From: Nectonema munidae
Taxonomy: Eukaryota > Nematomorpha > Nectonematoida > Nectonematidae
NCBI GenBank assembly: GCA_030549495.1
Contig: JAUIRK010000101.1
Coordinates: 682,001-746,000 of the forward strand
Length of the DNA stretch: 64,000 bases
Direction: 5' to 3'
A model generated the notes under the pieces. It was given only the letters and a program-made list of their open reading frames with translations, was not told the DNA's origin and searched no databases. The stretch's first letter is position 1, and every line of letters begins with the position of its first letter. Made by a program: the position numbers and the translations under genes. This document shows positions 12,101-27,100 of this stretch, in pieces.

Positions 12101-15100
12101 AATAATTCAATAAAGAGATTTGATTGAGTTATAAAAAAAAGAGGTAACTACCAATTTTCGATTTAAAAAAATTCTTATGCCTTTTTGAATATGGTTTGAT
12201 AGAAAATGGAGTTAGCGCTGTAAATAAAATTTGAAGTCTTTATTAACCAAACAGTAGAGATAAATGTGAAAGTAGTGATATTGAAATTAATTTCAGTAAT
12301 GTTAAACCTGACAACAAAATTTAGAAGAGAAACAAAAATAATGTGATGAGATAAATCAATAATAACTGTATATTTAATACTTGGTTCTTTATGCAAACAA
12401 ACTAACTAAAAATAATTAATTAATTAAATAGCACTCTATCTGATTATCCCACACACTTACACGCAAAAAGCGAATTTTCGTATTTACATATTTTTGTAAG
12501 TTTTTTTATTTTTTTTACACAAACAAATGTAATTGTAACTTTGATCACATAGATAAAGATGATAAATGTTGTGTAAAAACTACCCAATTTTTTCATTATA
12601 TTTTACATTATAAAATTTATGCTAATTTTGTAGCATTTTAATCTTCTAAAGTATTTCCATTATCATAAAAGGAATTATATTCCATAAAAATTTATAAGTA
12701 AGGGTCAAAATGTCATCTAAGGGGATGTTGATGAGAAAAAGTTTGAGAAACACTGATCTTGTTAGTATGTTTTCAAAAAATTTCGAAACTAAATATTTTT
12801 AAAAGTCATATTGCTGCCGCAAACTTTTTTATATTTTTATCTAACAAGTTCATTGTTTTTCACATCTAAAAAAATGTTCAAATTTCAGATATAAGAAGAA
12901 GAAGAAGAAAGTTTTATTTTGCTTATAAAAAGTGTTGTATTATAAAAAATCATAACATAAATCATATAACAAATAGATATGTATTTAATAAAAATAAAAT
13001 AAATAACGATAAACAAAAAATATATATAAGCAAGGTTTTCATAATGCCGAGTTTATGATGACCTTTGACACATTTAAACAAACTATAGTATACTTACATT
13101 AACTAATACATAACTGAAAAGAAGTAAAATAAATTTAAGTATTTCTGTATGAGTAACAATTGTCCAGACGACAAACGAAAAGGTGATAATCTTCAATGAA
13201 TAAATATTTCAATCTTTTCCTAAAAGTAGACAGAGCTAAGGATACAAAAAAGTTGGATATAAAAAAGTTAATTTAGTAATTTTCCTATTAAAATCTTTAC
13301 AAATGTACAATTAAGTCCCAAAATAGATTGGATTTCAAATTATACATATGATCCGATATGTTTTAATCACACCACAATTTTAAATCAGAAATGTTTAAAG
13401 TAAAAATGGTTTTAAGATTTAGCCCTTACCATTCGTTATTTCCTATTTTCTATTCTCTTAAGTTTAAATAATTAATTTTAAGTTTGGGAATTTTGATTTC
13501 CATCTATTAATTAATAGCTTAAATTATAAAGTGGTTAATAAAATTGAAATTTATTTAGATTGATAACATCATGCAAGAAGCAGGCTACAAAGCATACAAC
13601 ATTCTTACAATCGTGAATAGTGTAAATAAGATTCCAGATAATGAAGGAATCGGAGTCTTGTTCAATTACACAATCACCTTCGCTAATGGAGAACACAAAA
13701 ATCCTGCAATCATAGCCAATATCATAGATGGCGCTTTTCCCATTGGCCAAAATTGTTATCATCGTGAAACACTGTGCAAAATCTATTCTACATACACAAG
13801 TAAGATAATAGCAAATCTTTTTTCCATTTATTGACTTTTCATGCCAATGTTTATTATTTTAGAGCAGAAAATTTCTCTTGAATTGCCCTTGTCCTCTCTG
13901 AATTCACGAAAGCTGAAATGGAAAGCAGAGTATGCAGACGCTAGTACGAAGGAATACCAAAAAATAGCTCAAAAGTTTGAGTTTGGGGTAAATATTTATT
14001 GATTAATTAACTTTAGATTCATTCAATGAAATAAATAAAACTTTTTGTAAAAAATTGTCTTATAGCTTAACTAGACAAATAAATGTATGCTTTATTGCAA
14101 GAACTTCAATAAGTTATTTCTATATTTTATTCACAAAGCTATTATAATCATATCATGTTGCAAAATTAATCATTAAAAAAATACTTTGAAAAAATTAAGT
14201 CATTGAAAATAACTGAAGCGATAAAAATGAAATATAAAAATTAAAATAAATACTTTCGTTTCACATTGAGTGGACTTCACAGCCGAGTTCATAGGATATA
14301 GGCTTTCTTAGATACAAGCGTAGCTTTTTGATTTCTCAAACTTGTGAAACCATATTTCTTAATAAATTCTGACAATCTGATCTTTACTTATAAATTTTAT
14401 TTTGAAATAAGAAAAAACAATTTTAAAAATTTATTTTCATAACGTACTTGTTTTTTGAAAGGTTAAAATTTGCAAATTTATTTCAATATTAAAACTTTGC
14501 TTGATAGGGTTATATTTAAAATTAGATTTTTGTAAAACAAATTTTTTATATCAACTCAAAGTTTTTTATTGATTCAAAAAGTCTCAAAATTCAACATTTA
14601 GAATTAATGTTAAGTTTAGTCTCAGGATTAATGTTAGGATTTCAAATGTAAATCAGGAAACTTTTTTTATATTTGAAGATTTTTTTATATTGCTCAGATG
14701 AAAAAAATTAAGTTACAATTTTATTCTATGAAATTTAATTTTAAAGGTATTTTTAGAATTTTGGTTTGAGCAAAAGTTTTTAGATCGCGTATTAGGATTC
14801 TAGTTTCCCATCATAAAATATTTATTCTCTCTCTCATTATAGTGTTTTAGATCTATCAGATAGTAAGATAGCAGTTTAAATATTGAAATAGGACATTTAT
14901 TAAAAGATATTTTTAGGGTCAAAGCTAGGTTGAGTGGTAGAATTTAAGTTTCCATTTTGAAGCATCTATTCCTTCTCTAATGGAAATATTTTTTTAGATT
15001 TAGCACATAAAAAAATAAACAAAAGGAGATTTGAGAAATATCTCAAATTTACTTTAAGAGATATTATTAGAGTTATGGTTTTGATTCTGAAAAGATACGT

Positions 15101-18100
15101 AACACTGAGTTTCCCAAAGCCAAGATTAAATTAAATTATTCATTGAATTTCATATCAAAGCTCAACGTTGGATAAAAGTAGAGTGAATAAAATCATCTTC
15201 ACGTGTATCCTCTATATTACAATGCTCCTCTTCGCATATTTTTCTAAATTAAAAAAAAAATCAAAATTTTTGAAGTAAAATTTGTGCAAGTTTGAAAATA
15301 TTTTCACTGCGTTTATGATAAGTGATAGAATAAGGCTGTACGTACACTAAACTGAGAGAGTTTGTGAAAATAAAATTTTCAATACAAAAATATAGAAATT
15401 TAAGGGTTGATGCTGGTCATTCAATTGTCCAGGCACTCTTCTCCCACCCTTGAGTGGTAAAAGTCAGAAACAGTGTAATCTTAAAGCACAAAAATCTTGG
15501 AATTTCCTTCTAGAATGTATATTTTACGAGCTCTTCTTTGTTGTTGAATATTTTCACTCTTCAATGAAATAATGTTTTGGACGCGTATTTAAAAAGAAGT
15601 AGAAGAAATTACGCAATTTTAAACAGATTGAAACAAGAAGAAAAACATAATTAATATAAACTATTAAAATTAAGTAACACATGGCACAAAATATAGTTTA
15701 TTTGTATAAAACTTTGACAAAAGCTTGATATGAACGCCTTGAATCTACATTCATCCTGAATTAAATAAATTCAGAAAAGTAAACAAAAAAACAAAATATA
15801 CCCTGCAATCTTAATTTTAACACAAAGGAAAAAGTACGTAAATATTGGATAGTTATTAGATAGTAGAGATCATGACAGTAAAAATATACATAAAAAAGTA
15901 AGTATATTGGTAGATGAATTGACACGATGAGACAAAAAATAAAAAGTAAAAATAAAGAGACACAGTCCACAGATTTATGAATGAAAAGAAGAATAGTATT
16001 TTTTAATTTATATTTATTATCAAATACACGAAGAAAAAGAAAGGTTTAAATATAACGCTTTTGGGTATAAGAAATGGCACTACTTTTTGCCATACATGCG
16101 TTCTGCAATTAAATTAACATTTTCAACTGCCCAACGCTCCTAACTATCCGCTACCTTGAAATTAATCTTATACCACCTAAATAGAAAAGTTCTCAAAAAA
16201 ATTTCTTTATACAAAAAGCATTACGTATTTATATCATACAAAATACTTTTTTTGAGTCATGGTCGTATTGAATGAATAATATCTTCTTAACTATATTCCT
16301 ATATAATTATAGTTTTAAGATTTAGGATATTAAATTATATAGAAAAATATTTAAAAAAAAAACATACAGTCACATCCTAAGAATAAATACACTCTCTTGT
16401 CAATTTATAGCATGAAAAAATTTAAAAAAAAAGAGTATATTTATTTATTTATAAAAGAAAGAATACCGTCATATCCAAATTAATGATATCTTCGCAATTT
16501 GGGCATTTTTGCGTTTTCTTCTGAGAAACTCACTTCTGAGATTCGTCATTCTTTTTGTTCCTTAATTTTGCTAAAGCATAAAGAGAATCTGTTAGGTTTG
16601 TGTCTTCCTGGTTTATTGGATCCTTAAAAAATGATTAATTTGGAAATGTTTGCATTCCATGTCTTCTATGCATTCAATTTCAGAGTCCTTACGTCGGAGA
16701 TAGTTGTCCTTTCTGGCAAAATACAATTCTTTAAATAACGGATAGCATAAACAAAACATTTCTCTGTTCCAAAAGCGACAGTTGTGGGTAAGTCCTGCCG
16801 ACATTGAATTTTCTTTTAGAATAGCACGATTAGTCAATTTCTACAGTCAAACCTTTCACACAAAAAACCTATATTTAGAAATCTTGATACTATACACAAG
16901 AATGAATGCGAATGCTGTTTGTTTTCGTAATGCCATATTCTGGATGTGCTGGTATTGTGCAAAAGGGTAGCAGGTCAGTTGGGCCTCTGAATATGTTGAT
17001 AATAATTAATATTACCTTGAGGTTGAATTGTCCAGACGCTAAATTTTCTCGAGGACGAATTGTCCAAAACCCAAATTTTCCCAAGTACGAATTGTTCCTT
17101 AACCGTGGAAAAGAGGCCAACAATTTGATGTTTATAATAAAAATTGCACTATTTTAAAGGATAAAACAGAGAAAAAACATATTTGAATTACAGAATAAAA
17201 ATTATTGAAAAATGAATAAATTTGACTGACCACTAAGTTCATTCAATAGTGACAGTCGGCGGTCAAGAAAACTATGTCAGTTTAAAAGACGGTCTAGGGT
17301 TGACATTGTCATAATTAATGTCTACACTCTACACACCATTTACAATTATGAAAAGAGCTTTTGAAAAATGGATTCAAATATTTATATACTGTTTAAATAT
17401 CAACAATTTGAAGACGTTTGTATCATTTTCTTTTTAAAAAAAATATATGTTAATTATTTTACTAATTTATTATTGGTGTGTTTATGATTGTAGTCCAAAT
17501 TTAAGTCACTAGTTTTTCTATATTATGTATGTTAATGTATGAAAAATTGTTATTAGATTTTGTGATATTATTGGAAAAATAAAAGTTCAAAAAATCATTT
17601 CAGATTTTTTACACCGTTGCACATTGTTAACAAGTTACTAAACACTTGCTGTCCTAGATCTTTTCAATGAAAAAGAAAAGAATGAAGTAGGATCTTGTAG
17701 TTTCTCTGAAATTTTACAATTTTTGAAGTTATGCAACAGTTAGAAGCATTCGTTTGAAGCAGCGCAAAATACAGCGTCAACCTGAAAAAAGAAATAACAT
17801 AAAGTTACATGTATCTCATGCAAACAAATACCTGCTTCTTTTTTTTGCCAACTAACAGTAAGTCGCATTAAACGCATGAATTGACAAGTCATGGATACCT
17901 TGACTCTCTCATTGTGTGGGAGTGGAAGGGTTGGAGCACACAAAGCTGTTACTTCCACCAGAGAAGGATTTCTTTGTGTTGTTGATATAGGCGTGTGCTT
18001 TGTACTTCTACGTTCTCTTCCTTCCCCGCTATTCAACAAGAAACAATGACAGCGGCATCATCAGTAGAAGCAGGCACCACATTTTATCCATCCTCTAACT

Positions 18101-21100
18101 AGCGTTCACGATTACTTTCATTACTTAGAGCACAAACCAAAATGTTATGTCGTATAGGAGATCCACACACACAAACACCACTACTTTTTGCCTTTGTTCA
18201 CTCATTTTTGTGTCATTTCTAATGTCATTCGTGAAAATGTTGATTCAAACACGTTTCACCAAGTCACTTAGAAACTCTAATTACATTACTACCATCCTAT
18301 ACTTATTCTATTAACATAATAATACCTATTATAATAAATCATGGAACAACGTAGCAATTTTACATCTTGTACCATAGCATCATCATCATCATCATCAGTA
18401 TTGTTGATGCTGCCGTTATTATTACGGCAATTGTATGTATGTATATTGTATGTATCCATTACAATTGCGCAATCTCTTATCTCCAATGTTACGCATTTTC
18501 TGCCTATTCTTCTCGATTTGAGTCTTTGTAAAACATGCCTTACATAAAACATGTCATCATGTCTACACGTTTATAGTCTTGTATTTCACAGTTTTTCATT
18601 GTAGAAAGCTAATACTAGAAATCAAGGGCGCAACCATACGCGTATGGCATGCAAAGCGAGGAAATTAAACTTCTCGATATCGAACACTCTGAAACAGGGG
18701 TAGGATAATCATTTTCAACTGGTCGCCCAACTGTGTGGACAAAATTCGATTCGATCACATTTTAAAAGCACTTTGTAAATTGCAAATAGCCTTGTTCATT
18801 CATCCGTTCCTTCGTATATAGCCGAAGGACTTGACATTTGCCTGGTGTACATTTTGCAGAAGGATATTTCTTCGAAAATATTTGAAGAACGATATTAGTA
18901 CTAATTTTTAAGTTGTATGGTAAAGATTATTTATTTTATCAGTTACAACCATTAATAAATATTGTGTTTTAAAGGTGGCGTGTAGTAGAAGAGGGGGAGG
19001 GCGATTTAACCAATAATTACCAAGATAATTTTTATTGTTTATATTTCAGCAGGTTAGAGTTGTCTGAAAGCAATAGATAACAATCTTTAAATAATGTATT
19101 TTACTTAATTTTACTGTCAATATATCCATTGTACAAATAATATCTTAATCCTATCTAACATTATAAAAATACTTGCTATATTTTAAAGAATCTTTTTTTG
19201 AATGTCATTAAGATTTAATTAAAATATTTTTCTATTTTCTTACAAACTTGATTGCTTACATTACTATTCACCATTCTACATTTTCGTCCAGATTTGACTA
19301 GGACAAATGTCCTTCCGCCAAATTTTCTTCGTCCAAATGTCCAATCACACATTTATTGTACTCTTGAATAAATATAATTATTTTGATTAGTGGTATATTT
19401 TAATGATTTTAGGAAAAAATCTTGATGACATTTTACAACTTGATAAAATCAAGGATTCTGGTTCGACTCCCAATCAAGGCCAATTTTTTAAGATTTTTTA
19501 TTTTCTAATCGATACTTAGTGTCACTAAATTATATAAAATTATTCCTTCACATTTGTTACATAATAATACATCCAATATATATGTATGCAAAAAGCTATC
19601 CCACGCTATACCCCAAAAATTCATAATATTATTTTAAAAAACTACTAAATTAATGGCAAACATGAGTAAAGATTACTTACAGACTATTTAAATCTCTACC
19701 AACATATATTTCAACAACTTGTTTGAATGGAAACTACTTAAAAAAACTTTTAATACTCAAAGTAAAACATTTAAAAAAATTTTGCTAAGCTTTTTTCACT
19801 TTTAGTAGGTTCATATTTCGCTATCAAAAAGTGGAAATTAAAAGTAGACATACAATTCCAGTATCCTATTTAAATATATAATTTTGTTATCATCGATTTT
19901 ATTGGACGCTTCAGTAATGTTATCTGGAGACTTTCCTTTCATATATGCGATTGTTTTGGCTTTGAATTCAGGATCAACTATTTTGTGCTTATTTTATTTT
20001 AACTTCGAATCAAGGCTCCAAATTTTACCTTTTCAATGAAAACTCTAGGTAGTACTTAAATTAAATAAAACTGAAAAAAAATTGAAAGCCCATATGATCG
20101 ATTACCCATCATAATATTATGACTTCTATTTCTATGTAGCATATATTAGATTATAGGAATGTTTTTCAGAAGATTGAATTTTAAACAATCAGCAATGAGA
20201 TTCACTTCTATCTGAATTTGATTGGTTAAATCTAAATAATAATCCATAAATTTTTATCCAATCATATCAAAGAGTTTGCATAGTCCACTCATATCACAAA
20301 AAGACTCCAAATTCTAAGTATATAATATAGATAATTAGTACAATCTGAGATCATCAAATGCCAACTTTCCAAATTTTGAAAAGTTTCTCTTCTGTTGGAT
20401 ATGTGAAATTGACGAATAAATATGACTTTAAAAAGTGTAATTATAAAAAACATTTATGTATTTTCGTACCATTATATTTATATTGAGTTATGTAGTATCA
20501 CTGATTTTTGTATTCAAATGAATAATTTTTTGAATCTTTTTAATTAACTCTGCAAATTAATATTAATTAACTAATATTTGCTCATTTATTATTTAAGTAT
20601 TTGCACATTTATGCGTACTGATTCATATATTATGCTTGTTATTGCAAACTATTCATTCAATTTTTTATCTTAATTGAAAATCTATAGTGTATAAAATTGG
20701 TGAAAGTATGCGAAAGATTTATCTCCGTTTCTTTTGGAAATACATTCAACCCTCATTAATCCTCATTTCATTAATCGGAATCATTCACTATCCATCCAAT
20801 TAAATATTTTTTTAAATATTTTCCTTCTCTTTTCACCTTTTCGTCGGCATTTGACCTTTTTCGTAAAATATATTTGAGTTATATTGTATTTCAGAAATTT
20901 TATAGTACCGTAAAATTTGACACCACGATGGTTGTTTTTTCACAAATCGGTTCATTTCATAATCCGAATAGTTTTTTCAATTGTTCTGTTCGAAATAACC
21001 TGGTGATGACTGTAAATGGAATCGTATGTTCATTCGCATTATAAAATGTGTTTATATAAATAATATTTTTATAATAGATGACGTTAAAATGGAAAATTTC

Positions 21101-24100
21101 ATCTTTAGGCCTACTCCGGGCAAACTAAGTAATAAAAAATACAAAGCAGCCATGCAAAGAAGCTCGTGTAAAATTTTTAAAAATATTTGCATACTAATTG
21201 GCATAAGAATGAGAAAATACTGGGAAATGTGAGTTTAGTGAGTGCTTACTGCTTATATTATCTAAAATTTCAGAAGTATATATATTTATTTTGAAAAGTT
21301 GGCGAGCCTTGGCCTAATTAAAATGAACACATCTATTTTATTGTAGGAACAAAGAAAGAGATATGAAGTTAGCATTCATTATAATAATAATTATTATTAT
21401 TCTTATATACACCTATCCCCATCACTTATGTTATCACTTCTGTATCTAGAGATAAAATTTTTATTATATTCACGCAACTACAAAAATTGTCCAACAACTC
21501 CATTTGATTGATAATGACGTAAATGTGCATTTATCCTCCTACTTTTTGATATATGATATCAAATGTATATACCAAGCTTTCACACTATGTTCACTAATGC
21601 CTTTTACAGCAAAGAGATTTAGAGGCTGATGTTTTGAGAAGAAGATACACGTCTTGAGAAAAAGCTTTAAAAAGAAGTTTTGACTATTTCAGCAATTTGC
21701 TTCAGAAATGATAATCCGTTTTTCAATGCATTTCATTTTTTGTGGATTGTTTTAGAATCATGAAATGAAATTTTTTCTCGCATGAGTGAAATACAGAATT
21801 AAATTTTAGAAATTGTTGATTTAAGAAATAACCTACGAAACATGATGTGATGTAGCTTCAAAGAAATTTTACAACTTCAAAGGATGTTTGGAAGTAGAAC
21901 CGCCCTTTTCCTGTAGCTCTAAGAATATTTATTATCAGCTGTTTTCAAAGACTCAGCATTAATCACACTTCGACTGACCATCTTGATTATGAGGAAGAAA
22001 AAATTTTAAATCATCACTTGAACATAAAATGGCAAATTTGTAAAGACAAGAAATTTTAAAAGTAAAGTATTGTATACTACGGTAACCAGGATTTCTATGA
22101 CAAACAAGATAAGATTTGCTGATTTATCAACTTGAGAATAAGAGGATTACTATTCACTAACTAATAAAATAACTAAATGATTTCTCTACGAATTCTCTTT
22201 TTGATTGGCAACGAAATATGGGTTTCGGCAGACCCTCATATACGGTGCCACAGAGAGAGGCAAATGCACTGGGCGACACTTCTTTGGGGCGGCAAATATA
22301 TATATAAAAATATGTACATAGAATACACGTCCATTTTTAGAAATGAGAGTAAAAAATTGCTTTTAATTCTGATGTAAATGAATTTTTATGGTGTCATATT
22401 AACCGGTTAACGGCCAGAGTCGACTTTAAAAAAATAAAATCATTTGCGTTTATCAATGCTCTTTAATATAAATCTTCTGCTTTACATTAGCTATCGTCTG
22501 ATTATTCCAGTCGTTAATGGGTTAAATAAAAAAACATTATCTAATTGCATAATCATTTTACTGTGATAAGATTATTCTTTTAACCCGTTAAAGACCAGAA
22601 TAATCAGAAGATATCTAATGCGAAGTAGAAAATTTGTATTAAAGAGCATTGATAAACGCAAACGATTTTATTTTTGTAAAGTCGACTATATAGTCGACTC
22701 TCGCCGTTTAACAGATTAAAATGCCGTTTAAAATTTCTTTAAGGATAAAAAATCAAGTATGCCCAGGCAGTGAACATAGTATTCACATTATGAAAGAGCT
22801 AGAAGAAGACTCACCAAAACTTTTTCGCTGCAGCCCCATTGCATTTTTGCCATGAGACTCCACTATAACTTTTGCTCAGTGTGGCACGAAGGGATGTGAA
22901 GGCCTTCTTTATGGACAAAACCCCATGTGTCAATTTTGGAAAAATAAATAAGTGATGATAACAAAATTAAAAAAAAAATATGGATGTTAGATTATCGATG
23001 AATTTTCGATGCGAAGCAAATAACCCCTTATTTTTAAATGTATATAATACTTCTCTTTTTGTATCACCAAATTTATATTTAAAAAATACAAAAAATATTT
23101 TTCTATGATTTTAAAGAGAGCATACAAATAATTTTGAACTTGCAAGAATAATATTGAGAAATAGGATTGGAGACATAAGTGGAGTGCCTAAAATGTTGGC
23201 TTGGTTTTCGATGGTCTTGACTTCAAATCTCTGCATTTCAGCTTTCATATTCTTGGTTCGATAAAAAGTCTGTAGCATTTTCTTTGAAAAAATTTGGCGG
23301 GACATTTACCTCAAGTGAGTGCGAATCCAAGAGGGGGCCTCATGGGCCTAGGCTCCCTATGGAAAATGGCTTCGAAAATTACCCTTACTAATGTATACTC
23401 CTACATGTATAAAAAATAAATTTTTGCAATTTATTCATGGCAAAATAATGTTAAAAATATGAAAACATAGGTAATTAGTGATTCTAAAAGACATAATACA
23501 GCTGTCGTATTCTGCGAAGACATTTTGCAAAATTGGAAAAAATTTAAATAAATTTCGGCCCCCCTATAAGAAATTTCTGGATCCGACACTGCCTCAAGTA
23601 TATTGACCAAAAAGAGAATATTATAAATACCTTTGTATACTTTGTATTTAAAACAAAAGAATTTATATTCCATATACGCACTTTCAGAAGCATTTTTACA
23701 CCCAGCATAAAAAACTGAGTAAGACATAATTTACGTATTTTGCTTTTAAAAGATTTATATTCCAGAACATAAGAATTAGTGATTTTCTGATTCTAAAAAA
23801 ACTGGAATAATTGAAACCGTATATATTTATATATCCCAAGGTAATTTCAAGGGAGCAAAATAAATTACAGGAAGCTCAACCTGTTTGCTGCCCTTATCGA
23901 TGAGCATGGGCATTTACATTGTTGAAAATGTTAGAAATAGAATGAGGATATTTTTTGTTAAAGAAATTTATATAATTGATGAATTCAAAAGTATAGAGAA
24001 ATGTTGTTCAAAATGTATTAACAGAAAATAATTCATTATAGATTGGAGGAATTTTAGGATTTTATAAAGATGGTGCAAATATTTATCACAAATTTTTAGG

Positions 24101-27100
24101 TAAAGTAAGATTTCAAAATTCCTAAGGGATTGGTTTTAAAAATTATTTCTTTGTAAATAAAAGAAATTATGTTCTATCTAAATATATTGTATGAAAATTT
24201 CCAAATGAATATTTTACTCTAACTTATAAGAAGTATAATAATAATCAATCATCAGTCAATTTTAATATACTTGATTTGATTTTTTTATAAACAGTGCAAT
24301 TCCAAATGAATAAAGTCAATTTTCTTTGTACGTTTGTATCTTTTTTATGTTAATAAACTTAAATTTTCCATTATAAATAAATTTCAGGTGTATTTAATTT
24401 AACAAAAATTGAAAAAATTACTTAAAAAATAGCACAAATTTATAGAAAAATAAATTGAAAAAATTATACCTCAAAAAGACAAAAATTTCAATGATAAATA
24501 TATTTTGTCTTACCCTTTTTTTATCCGAATTTTGGAATAAAGAAGAGTGACTTTTAAAAAAAATCATTTTTTTGTTTATTATTTTTTGGGCAATTTTTGA
24601 TATCCCTCATTTTAAATTATATTATGCTTTACTACACTTATTTATTTTGCCCACAAAATGACAGTAAAGCTGCATACTTACACCATTTTTCTTTAATTTA
24701 TCTCTAAGTATTATGTGTTTATTTTTTCTTAGATAAAAGAGATAATTGACAGTTCCAATTTGAAGAAGTATTACTTGGATTGCAAGGTCAATTACTTCAT
24801 TCCATACCCCCAAGAATTTGAAAATCTTGTCAGCCTAAACTTTGATATGTACTTCCTTCCTTCATATGAAGGCAATCAACTGAAAGTGACTATATTGATA
24901 ATTCCTTTATAATTAAAATCCGTACTAATTATAGTTTTCTTTTTGTTTAGTTATATGCCAATTTAATTGAAATAATCTCTCATAATAATTACAAAATTGG
25001 ACATTCTGGTTTGAAAATGGTGAAGTTGAAGAATATCGAATTTCTGATACTCCTAAACATCTTAAGAAGAAATAATGAAGCATTGATATATCAAGATTTT
25101 TACAAAGACTTCACAAATCTCAAAACTCAACAACTCATCGATGAGTGTCAAGCAGGGGTATCCTTAGCAATTATAATATTTTAAAATCTGTTGTAAGAAG
25201 CTCCTCCTATGACTTAGGAGTGGCATTGTGCTTAAACTTTGTTTTACTATAGAGAAATAATAGTTCTTGAACATTTGGATGAAGTCATTTAAAAATAAGG
25301 TCCTATACTTTTCAAGAAATCTCGGAAGAGTAAATACTTTTTTGTAGCAATAATTTATCATTTACTTATTTATTTATTTAGTTAAAAAAAATTTCATTTT
25401 ATTCCAATATCACTAACTTACTAATTAACAAATTCCTTTACTATATGTAACTCCAAACGATTCAACATTAATTTCAATTTTATTATAGAATCACAAAATT
25501 TCAATATTTAGACTGCTTGATATCATCTTCACTAAATCTAAAATTTTTAATATCCATTCTCTTTCTGCTAGTATTTTAAATTCTTTAATTTTTACATCAA
25601 ATACTCACTACTGTGGACATACTTTCATAAATCTGTTGCCTAAAACAATCTTATATCCCTCACTACAGTTTGACACACATAAAACTTTGTAATTTTTTTT
25701 TTGAAATTTTAAATAAATAAAGATATATAATATATTAGAGTCTCTGAACGGTGATAAAAAATTTTACAGCTTTTATTTTGTTTATTATAGATATTCTTAG
25801 CATAGTAATAGTCAATTGCCTTTTTATTCTTCGTCTCCCTTTTGGTCTTGAAAGATCACGGATATATATCATATATACAACATGGTATCAATAAAATAAA
25901 TAATGCAGACGATTAGAGATATATAATCTCGTTCACACTCCAAATATTTAATACTTTTGAAATAAAATGAATTGTTGATTTCACTAAGTCAGATTAAGCT
26001 ATGATAAATATAAAAATTGAATGCAAACACAAAAACTTTACAGATTTGCATGCATGCTAAATCATTTGATATATTAATTATTCTATAATAGCAAAATATT
26101 CGAAGGAAATGTGAAAACTTTTAACAATGATATACTCAAGTTTGTGTTTAATAATAGTTATATGTTAAGATTAGAATTGGGATTAATGTAAGGTTTTACA
26201 GTTAAACTCTTGTTAAACTAAAAAAGCTCTGGGTTTCCCGTGAGATTGGTTCTTTGTATACTTTTGTTCGTAATAAAATGCGAAACCTAGAATAAACTAT
26301 TTCATTAATTTGTATTTTAAGGTTAGTTTTAGGGTTAGTGTTAGATTTTAGGTTTTATACTAAAAATATTTTTAAACTACAAGAGTTTTTTTTTTCCTGT
26401 GAAATTTGTCATTATGCAGAATTTTAGCAGTATAAAAATTGTAAATCCAAAAAGAAATTATTCATTCATTTGTATGTTAAGATTAAAAACTTGTTTCTGA
26501 GCTCATCCCTAAGCAATTACTTTGTGCAAGCCGAAGTGAATAACATTGTTGATCCCAACGTTGTTCATATTCCTTCTCCCGCTAAGGGCGTCATTGCAAA
26601 CTACACCATAGCTCTCAAGCCAACTTACTACGGCAATTACGAAGACATCTTCAATATCATCTCAGACAATATCATCAGGAACAAGTACAATCTCTTAGGA
26701 ACGCGGTTGTATGTTGATCCCGCGAAAGAAGGAGGTAAGAACGACCTTATTTCAATTGTGATTAGTGCGTATGAAATCTTAACAAACAATCTAATTTCTC
26801 ACAAAATTTATGTAAACTCGGTGAAACATTGAGGAAACACAGATGAAATAGAATAATTTCCAAAAGCAAAATATCGTTATTTCTGTTTAACGTTTATTCA
26901 AGTCAATATCTCCTACTTGATGCTGTAATTCGTGAAATTTGCGTGCATTGATATTTTGCAAATCTTTCTTTTCTAACAATTTAGTAAACCACTATAGGTA
27001 AAAAAAGAATCTATTTAAATAAACAACCCAGTACTATTTATATAATCATTTGCTTGCTTCATTTTGTTTAAGGTAGTAATGTTTAAATCTATTCATAACT

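Larger units (their letters stand above)
6663..13558 (+). other. intron 2 (6.9 kb), repeat-rich
   Basis: Phase-0 intron splitting SEA domain 2. It contains an inverted SINE tail (9927-9994), a piggyBac-type MITE (about 10035-10164), two copies of a roughly 160-bp repeat (10275 and 12343) and hAT-type elements (11500-12755). From 6663 to 9900 I see only AT-rich sequence with no recognised repeat. Open frames at 10629-10874 and 11051-11251 have no domain character. A GAA run lies at about 12897-12909. Confidence 0.6.
13988..24732 (+). other. intron 4 (10.7 kb)
   Basis: Phase-0 intron splitting SEA domain 3; the largest in the window. It holds a possible nested minus-strand gene (about 17740-18091), a CAT microsatellite (about 18379-18397), an inverted pair of piggyBac-type MITEs (22403-22715) and a hAT-type MITE (23317-23591). 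Stretches around 17027-17100 and 19285-19350 repeat the motif aattgtcca/aatgtcc with aaattttc and may belong to one degraded repeat family. The remainder is AT-rich with nothing recognised. Confidence 0.55.

Noticed and set aside
18289-18552. Minus-strand frame with an Asp run (NTDDDDDDAM)
   Set aside because: The Asp run is the CAT microsatellite read in reverse; nothing else supports coding.
20740-20995. Second pogo-type element
   Set aside because: Words such as attaatcggaatcatt and cataatccgaatag look pogo-like, but ends and TA duplications could not be matched.
23111-23727. Minus-strand gene interrupted by the hAT MITE at 23317-23591
   Set aside because: Joining the flanks gives a frame that stops soon after and has no recognisable domain.
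26160-26360. Interstitial telomere-like sequence
   Set aside because: Only scattered gttag/ttaggg words without a regular tandem period.
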